From: Apoda limacodes
Lineage: Eukaryota > Arthropoda > Insecta > Lepidoptera > Limacodidae
Assembly (NCBI GenBank): GCA_946406115.1
Contig: OX291557.1
Location: forward strand, 962,501 to 1,026,500
Direction of reading: 5' to 3'
Length of the DNA stretch: 64,000 nucleotides
In this document: one piece after another, positions 56,798 through 64,000 of the stretch
Layout: each line of letters begins with the position of its first letter
Numbering within the stretch: the stretch's first letter is position 1
Position numbers and translations under genes: made by a program
Notes under the pieces: model-generated
What the model was told of the DNA's origin: nothing
Seen by the model: the letters and a program-made list of their open reading frames with translations, nothing else
The model's database searches: none

Positions 56798-57712
56798 TAC
56801 TAGCTGCTGCCCGCGACGTCGTCTGCGTGAACGCTATACTATAACATCACTTTTTGTAAACAAAACCATAGCGCGATCTAATTCGACGCCAACGCCATCT
56901 AGTTAGCAAATAGGAAACATTTTTATATGGTGAAAAATTATAACGTTATGACTTTACACGATTTTTTAACATAAAATAAATGGCTATGTGTGAGTAGAAT
57001 AATTAATAATTAAGAAGCAAGTCAAATATGCATCTTTAGATAACACGTAGTTACAGAATGTATTGAAGAAATAATAGTGGCAGGTGTACAACGGCAATTT
57101 CGCTCGAAAACTGCAAATCGATGAAGAGTTTGGCACACAGGTACTGTAGAGCAAAACAATAATTTTGACCCGCAGTTCCTCAAAATATTTCCCTTTTGAA
57201 TATTGCAATGTGAGACGGTTCCTTAAACTTCAGATCTTTATGAGACTTTATGTGAACTTTACTGTACCCTGCTGCTTCTGTTTACTGGTGTTATTTAAGT
57301 TAAAAAAAAATTTAAATTTTCAGATTTTTGAAATTGCTTTCAGGGGTTAAAATTGAAGATATAAACTATCACTTAAGGTATATATAAGAGAAAAATACAG
57401 AGCCGTCTTCTACCTGAAAGGAAGCAGCTTTTTTTTTCCGTACACCTACGGCTATAAAGGTTCACTGCTCGTTCCCCGTATGTGATAGTGTGATAATATG
57501 TAGCCTATATGTTAGTGTGATAATATGTAGCCTATATGTTGACCCGACTTTTTAATAATATTCGTGCCAAATTTGAAGTAAATCCATGCAGTACTTTTTG
57601 AGTTTATATTCGATAGAGAGTATCGATTGTAGATCTCACCCCAAGTATTCTTTTAAAAAAATATTCAATGTACAGTTTTGAGTTTCCTACAATTTTATTA
57701 TATGGATAGATA
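56798..57712 (+). repeat. S2 interspersed repeat, copy with a MITE insertion
   Basis: Matches 17694-18245 from 'ctagctgctgcccgcgacgt' to the AT-rich end at about 57712. Differences are the insertion at 57075-57454 and a 27-bp tandem duplication of 'gtgataatatgtagcctata' at about 57489-57540. It ends just before ORF2 of the LINE at 57717. Confidence 0.8.
57072..57457. mobile_element. 380-bp MITE with TAA target duplication, PIF/Harbinger-like
   Basis: The element proper is 57075-57454. Its ends TAGTGGCAGGTGTAC and (reverse complement of right) TAGCCGTAGGTGTAC match at 12 of 15. It is flanked by TAA on both sides (57072-57074, 57455-57457). The other S2 copy reads gaagaaataaaggttcactg without interruption at 17973-17992, which is an exact empty site. 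A 3-bp TWA duplication is the Harbinger signature. There is no transposase frame. Confidence 0.85.
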
Positions 57713-57716
57713 ATTA

Positions 57717-59940
57717 TGGACTTGTTGAATAACTCGTTTGTTTCTTGCTCCTCAGAAGAGGAATTTACCAGTGCAGAAAGCAATACCTCACTTGACATTA
57801 ATATACCATCACTACATGAACAACTCAAGCAAATATTTTGTACATTTGTAAATGCACAAAGTATTCCGGCCCATTATCTGATCTTCTGGCGTCCTTAAGT
57901 GAACAGCGTATAGATGGAATTCTAGTCTCTGAATCTTTTTTGAAACTATCTTTACCTTCTACGATGTATAGTCTGCCTGGATATAAGCTTCTACGCAATG
58001 ATAGAACCGAGAAAGGAGGAGGCGGTGTGGCAATTTACTTGCGTTCCGATATAGTTTGTTCAGTAGTAAATAAATCAAAAAGTGAATACTCCAAATCAGC
58101 TGAACACTTATTTCTGGAAATTAATTTGAATCATAGCAAAATTCTTATTGGAGTTTACTACAGTCCTTCGCTCCAAATTGACTATTTTGACTCATTTGAA
58201 AGCCTCCTTGAAAAATGAGCCCCCAATACAATCATACTCTAATTCTTGGTGATTTTAATACGTGCCTTCTCAAAAACGATTGACGATCCACTAAATTAAC
58301 ATCTATTATATCGTCAACTAATATACACATTCTCCCTCTTTCTTCTACACATCATTCTCCTAGCTGTACCCCATCAATTTTGGATTTAGTGTTAATTTCG
58401 GATCCTACCAAAGTTGCAACACAAGGACAGCTAAATTCCCCATTCTCATATCACAACCTCATATACGTATCCTATAAACTTAAACGCCCTAAGGCAATCC
58501 GAAAATGTATTTCACTGCGCAGTTTCCAGAATATTAATCTGAGCGCGCTTAAGCAAGATGCAGCTAACTTAAACTGGTCGACAGTAACCAGTAGCAACCA
58601 TGTCGAGGAAAAGATTCATATATTCAATAACACTCTGAATGTACTATACGATAAGCAAGCTCCTAAAAAACGAATTAAACTAAAACACTTTCCGGCCCCG
58701 TGGCTTACACAAGATATTCGTAAAGCAATGCAGCTACGTGACAAAGCTAAAATAAAATTAAAAAAGTACCCATCAGATGTAAACTTTTCCCAATATAAAA
58801 AAATGAGAAATCGCTGCAATAGGATGTGTAGAGATGCAAAAAAACGCCACATTCACAATTCTTTCGAGAATCCTAATCCAGCACAGGTCTGAAAATTTGT
58901 AAAAAAAATTGGGATTGGCAACTCCAAAAATGATATTTCCTACAATAACGTAGACATTAACTGACTTAATAATCATTTCAGTTTAGCCCCTACGACGCTA
59001 GACTCTCAAACTAAAACATCCACTCTCAATGCCTTAAAAGATATCCCAAGACCCATAAATTGTTTCAACTTAGGCACTATTACTACGTTTGACGTTAAAA
59101 AATCTTACCTATCCATATATGTTATAAAGAAAAATAAAATATATATAGGTCAGACAGGTTGTCAATTAACTATCACTTTTACTTTGCAATATGTACTCAA
59201 TAAGTTGCCTATACTTTAGTTGTGTACACTTACAGCAGGAGTACCTCAGGGTGGCGTTTTATCACCTCTCTTATTTTCAGTTTTCATTAACTCAGTCACT
59301 TAAGTAATTTCTGCTGGCTATCATTTGTATGCAGACGATCTCCAAGTTTATTATAACTTTCACCATCAGGATGTTACCGCTGACTGTTCAAAATATCAAC
59401 CAAGACCTGGTAAACATTTCAAATTGGGCAATATCATTTGGTCTTGTGGTAAACCCAGCTAAAACACAGTGTATTAAAATTGGAAGTAGACATTCACTTT
59501 ACTGCATAAAAAGTACATTAATGCCTAAGGTAACATTTGATGGGATAGATATCCCGTTTTCTTTAAATAAACTCGATCAACTTCAAAACTTGTGCATTCT
59601 TTTTGTTTTCGGGTTGCGCAAGTTTGAGCATATATCTAAATTCAGACATGAGTTAAATTGGCTCCCAATTCGTTTTCGTCGGAACTTGCACACTTTGTTT
59701 TCTATACTCAATTTTGAATAATCCCGCTGCTCCAATTTACCACAAACAACGTTTTGAACATATATTCCAAGGGGATAGATCAATTCGCCCCTCGACGGCA
59801 CTTTTACTGATAATACCCCAACATTACACAATAATTTTTGATAATTCTTTCACTGTTTGTGCTGTCAAACTATGGAATGCTCTCCCTCATAAAATACATG
59901 ATAGCCCAAGTCTCCTTCTACTTTTAAATCTAGTTTGAAA
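57717..59940 (+). pseudogene. LINE ORF2 (CR1/L2-like): endonuclease and reverse transcriptase, internally deleted
   Basis: The start is MDLLNNSFVSCSSEEEFTSA. After a shift at about 57870 the endonuclease reads SLSEQRIDGILVSESFLKLS (Glu) and YKLLRNDRTEKGGGGVAIYL, and then LILGDFNT near 58250. The linker has FQNINLSALKQDAANLNWST and FPAPWLTQDIRKAMQLRDKA. The RT fingers are mostly gone. Motif B (AGVPQGGVLSPLLF, about 59238) and motif C (GYHLYADDLQVYYNF, about 59311) remain, followed by DLVNISNWAISFGLVVNPAK. The C-terminal end (VKLWNALPHKIHDSP) is at 59860-59910. Many stops, so inactive. Probably the ORF2 partner of 49130-49758. Confidence 0.85.
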
Positions 59941-60390
59941 AAACATTATTTACAGTTATGCAAGCCCACAACTTAATTATACTGTTTTTTTTTTCCTTTA
60001 ATTTCTGTATCGTAATAATCTGTAATCTGCACTAGAATGATTCAAGTCCTTTATTTTATTATTTATGTTATATATATATATATATATATATATTTAGGTA
60101 TACCAATATATATTTATAAGTATACTCATCTAAAAAACTGCTATATATTTATTTATAATATTGTACTTAATTTATTTTCAATAGATTTTCTATCTGTATA
60201 TTAACTAAAACTAAATATTTATATCTTGTTCACGTCGGTGTTGCCCCTTAATAGACTAGTCTCTAATCCCTTATAAAGGTCTGCTGGAAGAAATCTCTGA
60301 ATAGAGATAAGCTTACCTATGTACATTTTTCTTTACTATTGTTGTGATATCTTTTGTATTTTTTACGTACAAACAAACAATAATTTAATT
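59941..60390 (+). other. 3' UTR of the CR1/L2-like LINE, with (TA)n
   Basis: Contains a (TA)n run at about 60068-60093 and the block 'ctgctggaagaaatctctga' then 'atagagataagcttacc'. From memory that block is a stem-loop common in the 3' UTR of this LINE group. It ends at the mariner junction. Confidence 0.65.
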
Positions 60391-60393
60391 AAG

Positions 60394-60800
60394 ATTACGG
60401 CAGATCTGTATTACCGACAATTGGAAACCATGATGGAAAAGCTAGTTATTAAACAGCCGAGATTGCTCAACCGCTCTAGCCCACTGCTGCTTCAGGACAC
60501 CGCTAGACCACACACTGCACAACAGGCGGTGGCGAAACTAGAGAAGCTAGAATTGGAATGTCTCCGTCACCCACCATACTCCCCGGACCTTGCTCCAACC
60601 GATAAGATCTTTTTCGGAATTTGGAAAATTACTTAACAAAACATACAATATGTTACGGAATACCCCCAAATCCCTTAAAGGGGTTAAAGGGTGTCTGGTA
60701 CACAAGCATTTAGTAATGGTCCCAAGGGTGAAATCATTAACCTGAAACATCTGCAGCTTTCAGAAATTTGATGAAAGCTTCAAAAGAACTTCTCCTTCAA
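60394..60800 (+). pseudogene. mariner transposase, C-terminal half
   Basis: Starts ITADLYYRQLETMMEKLVIK and contains LLLQDTARPHTAQQAVAKLE (second catalytic Asp: QDxARPHTA) and CLRHPPYSPDLAPTD (the third Asp, YSPDLAPTD), then FFGIWKI where intact copies have a FRNLEN-like sequence. The DD34D pattern of mariner is visible except that the first Asp lies in the other half at 48.8 kb. The frame is lost after 60636, with a recognisable remnant to about 60800. Confidence 0.9.
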
Positions 60801-63800
60801 CTCAGCTGTGTGAGGGTCGATAACCGGTAATTTTGTCAAAATTTGTGATGAAATATATGAATATTTTCTTCTATTTTTACCTGCAGGTGGTGTCTCTCTG
60901 AGGCTAATTTAATAAAAAAAATAAAATTGTTTAAGACCTTTTGCTAGTTCCTTTAATAGTTTATTTTTAAATTTATGAGTGAAATGACAAGAAAATTATT
61001 TACAAATAATTTATTCATCGTAAAATGTTCTTTATCGCTACTAAAGATACATGTTTCGTTATTTTAATTTATTAATATGCATGTTCAATTTAGAATATTA
61101 GTGCAGACCGGTCTATTAGTTACTAGCCACATGTCATCCAACATGTTAAGATTGTGTATTAATAAATTTTAATTACAATAAAAACTTAGTCAATGTCGCT
61201 ACTGCGATCCGTTGTTCTTTGAAGAACCCGGACATCAGAAATTGTGCAGGTTGAGAGGAAAGAATTTTCTTTTTCCTACAACTATTTTATCTAAAGGGTT
61301 CTTCATAAATAATTACATATTTTTCGTAAACCACGAAAAAATGGTTTAAATCTTGCAAATAACAAAAGTAAAAAGATTCCATCAGAGAATATTAATTAAA
61401 TAAAAAATAAAGTAATTAAAAATTTTAATAAACAATTATAAGAAGGCTCAGCACTCGTATAACGTTTTGAGTAAAATAATAAAATAATTCTCATAATTTT
61501 GTACCCTTTTTTACATTTTTAAATTATACCTAAGCTATAGCTAAGGGCAATTGAGTTCATTAAAATGGTCATAGCAGTCACTTTTAATGTGAGCTTTTTA
61601 ATTCCATGTACCAGGATTTCATAGAACACTGTTAGCATTTCGGACAAAGTTGATAAAAGAACAAAACAGTACCCCAATTTTCGGAATGTACGATTCGCGC
61701 TAATAATTTGCACAACGCCGATTGTTCAACATGGTTAACGCCCACTTGGCCTGGGTTGTTTGGGAATTCTCGGCAAAACTACCATAAAATTGAGAATTAA
61801 GATTACTATTAGTAATCACAAGAATTTCTCTTTGTTATTTTTGCTAAATAAGTAATAGCTACATCTTAGTTTTTAATAGACGTATTACAAAAAATTAAAC
61901 AACAATAATGCCACGTTCCCGTTTACGCTTGTATTCACACATTCATTTTCAGGTAAATCTTATTAAATAACTTTTTGTCTGTCGATCGTAACTATGATTT
62001 GTAAAAATGAATAGATGGAGATAAATAAATCAAACTTAAGCCTCTCGGAGTACCTAGGTTAGGATTTTGTTACCTGTGTAGAGTCGGCACAGATAAAAGG
62101 ATACCTACCTACTAACCGCGCCATAAAAAAAAAATCATACTTTCTTTCAGTAACATCTAGGGATCAAATCAAATACCTAATATTTATTTAACTTTAGCTG
62201 AGAACACTTTGAATCGTCGATACAATCTATTTAAGAACTTGAATTTGTGCCGAAAGGATCCGGAAAGAATCTTAATTATCTAACAATCTGTATTGAAACT
62301 CATCAAGATGATACTAATTCTATCGCAATGTCTTATCTACGGATGGTACAAAAAAAACTCGGTATGGCAACACTTTTTAGTTTAAAACGTAATAGCACAA
62401 TCTGCACAGTAGGTCCTGTACCTACATACTACATTCACTTTATCTATCGTCCGATCAAAATCTTTAGTCAAAAGCCGACGGCACGCGACTTGACGCGACG
62501 CCATTGTTTTGTTTGCATAAAATATGAGTGAAATTCGTTAATCAAGTTGTTTTTTAATAAAATGGGTAAATTATTTATTAGCAAATACAACAAGATGATT
62601 TGAGTTGACGGCAAGATATGTATTTAGAGCGTTTCATCAACGGGAGACCATCCCACTAGCAAGCAACAAAGGTTTCCGTCATATGATGCATGCAGAAGCA
62701 TATCACTGTGGCTGTGCTGTGTGGCTGACACATGCTTCTTTTACGGTGTGAAGAAGGGGCGTCTAAGCTGAAGAAGCTGGAGAGGTTAACAGTCGCGTTC
62801 AACTTCATAACAGTGGAAATGCTACGAAATGCGCCTATCATTACGTGTTGCGGCGTGTCTCTTTTTTAACAACAATGGTGGCTACTTTGAATCATTTTGT
62901 AAATGTTACGTACCTACTTCCACAGCAAATGTTTGAAATAGAAGTTAAAATACTCAAAAGTTTTTTTTTTGTTTAGTGTTCAGTTCACTTTGAACCACTT
63001 TTGTGAAAACGTACGTATACAAACGTACCTACCTAGCTAGCTAATAAGGAAGTTAAAAATGGTTTTAATTCAGTGTTTTAGAAAATGAAGGTTATTTTGA
63101 ACCATTTTTGTGAATTAAGATAGGTACCTACATAGGTAGTCGATGTTCGAAAACAGTGTTAGTACAGTGTTAGTGAATGTACATATGTCATTGAACCATT
63201 TTTGTTAAAACTGAAAATGTTTAATGCAGTGCTTAGTAAAAAAGATTTCGAATTAAAGAAGTAATCCTGTTTTTATTTCTGCGTAGCGTCGCACAAATTC
63301 GCGTTTCTACGCCGAAAAAAGTACCAGGAACACATATACGACAGGACGTCTACGCGTTGTAGGTAATTATTGTGTAACTGGAGTCGTACGAATTCAAAAG
63401 TACTAGATTCTCATAAATTAGCGGGTGGCATATTCTAAAGTTCATTAAACTTTGTGGTCAAGTCAGAACGTAAAATTATTTTGAAATTAGTATGAAAAAC
63501 TGAAATGCCGAATTTCAGCGTAAAACTTTGAATAGTGATTGCTGAGTAGGTGCACTCTTGCCCCCTTTAGGGATTTGGGGCATTTCCGTTACACTCTGTA
63601 TATTGAACATTATTTGGCTCTACGCAGGGCAGACCTTTGCCTCGTGAAAAAAGAACCTGTATGCGCGCCTCTACAAAAAAGCGCGCCATTCGTGTCATTG
63701 ATAAACTGAAAACGAGTTCCGATGAAGTTTATACTTATGTCTAACTTTTACTACCTCGCAAAATGCATTGAAAAACGTTGCATGACACGTGAGAGTAAAG

Positions 63801-64000
63801 GGTTATCCGAATGCGTGCGTTTAAAACGCTGCGCGTATGTTTTAAATTTAGCACTTATTCGTAATAACCTATTTACCGCACTTGTATCATAAATAAAAAA
63901 TTTTATGTTCTTGCTGATCTTTTAAATAATACGCTATATTTCTTATATATTTAGACATACAAAACATTTCAAACGTGTAACTAATAATAAAAAATTATTT
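60801..64000. other. Right end of window, no gene recognised
   Basis: AT-rich. A diverged triplicate of about 100 bp at 62985-63240 is marked by 'ttgaacca(c/t)ttttgt' at 62990, 63098 and 63191. The plus frame 62247-62531 has no motif, splice context or family resemblance. No tRNA or other RNA gene was identified by eye. Confidence 0.45.

Larger units (their letters stand above)
48912..60390. mobile_element. 11.5 kb nested block inserted into the mariner gene
   Basis: The block lies between codons SGQK and ITAD of one mariner copy. Its outermost layer appears to be a plus-strand LINE (ORF1 near 49130-49758, ORF2 57717-59940, 3' UTR to 60390) that was later hit by other elements between about 50.2 and 57.7 kb. 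'aag' occurs at both borders and may be part of a short target duplication. Confidence 0.75.

Noticed and set aside
25388..64000. Search by eye for ALG1 C-terminal motifs such as ITGKGP and SSSGLDLP on both strands
   Set aside because: No convincing match; not reported as an exon.

Overview
The window looks like AT-rich insect nuclear DNA, most probably from a moth or butterfly (Lepidoptera). I infer this from interspersed repeats that, from memory, are typical of lepidopteran genomes. These include LINE tails reading 'ccactaaggtggcaaac', repeats starting 'gggttccgtacc' and ending 'cgactcgcacttggccga', short repeats ending 'ccgcgggcaaaagctagt', and LINE tails carrying 'gtcaaagtcaaagtc'. The only single-copy host gene I recognise is part of ALG1, the beta-1,4-mannosyltransferase of N-glycan precursor synthesis. 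It has two exons (21448-22121 and 25107-25387) with matching splice sites. Its C-terminal third is not visible anywhere in the window.

Layout. 0-7.4 kb: a decayed basic coiled-coil protein pseudogene, a Jockey-type LINE (A1) split by a 1.17 kb insertion, a LINE ORF1 fragment and a 38-bp tandem triplet. 7.4-13 kb: a three-copy repeat family with one inverted copy, a hAT MITE with a perfect 8-bp target duplication, and a LINE end with RNase H-like sequence. 13-21 kb: SINE-type repeats, a 4 x 162-bp tandem array made from LINE coding sequence, a hairpin, and a tandem pair of HARBI1-like transposase remnants. 21.4-25.4 kb: the ALG1 exons with a hAT element in the intron. 25.4-37.5 kb: repeats plus a DDE transposase pseudogene. 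This part is bracketed by 35-bp inverted arms that split one 'gggttccgtacc' repeat into two halves 9.8 kb apart. 37.5-48 kb: a nearly full-length Jockey-superfamily LINE (B1), a MITE, more pieces of LINEs A and B, and the end of a BEL/Pao retrotransposon. 48-61 kb: a mariner transposase gene cut at one codon by an 11.5 kb block of at least six other elements. 61-64 kb: nothing recognised.

Almost every long reading frame comes from a transposable element, and nearly all are broken by stops, frameshifts or deletions. No set of genes works together as a pathway. The window is best read as repeat-rich DNA around one gene fragment. I found no convincing new biological system. The most unusual structures are the 9.8 kb bracketed block, the nested mariner, and the MITE whose empty site is preserved in a second repeat copy. 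All family names come from recognising motifs by eye; no database search was run.
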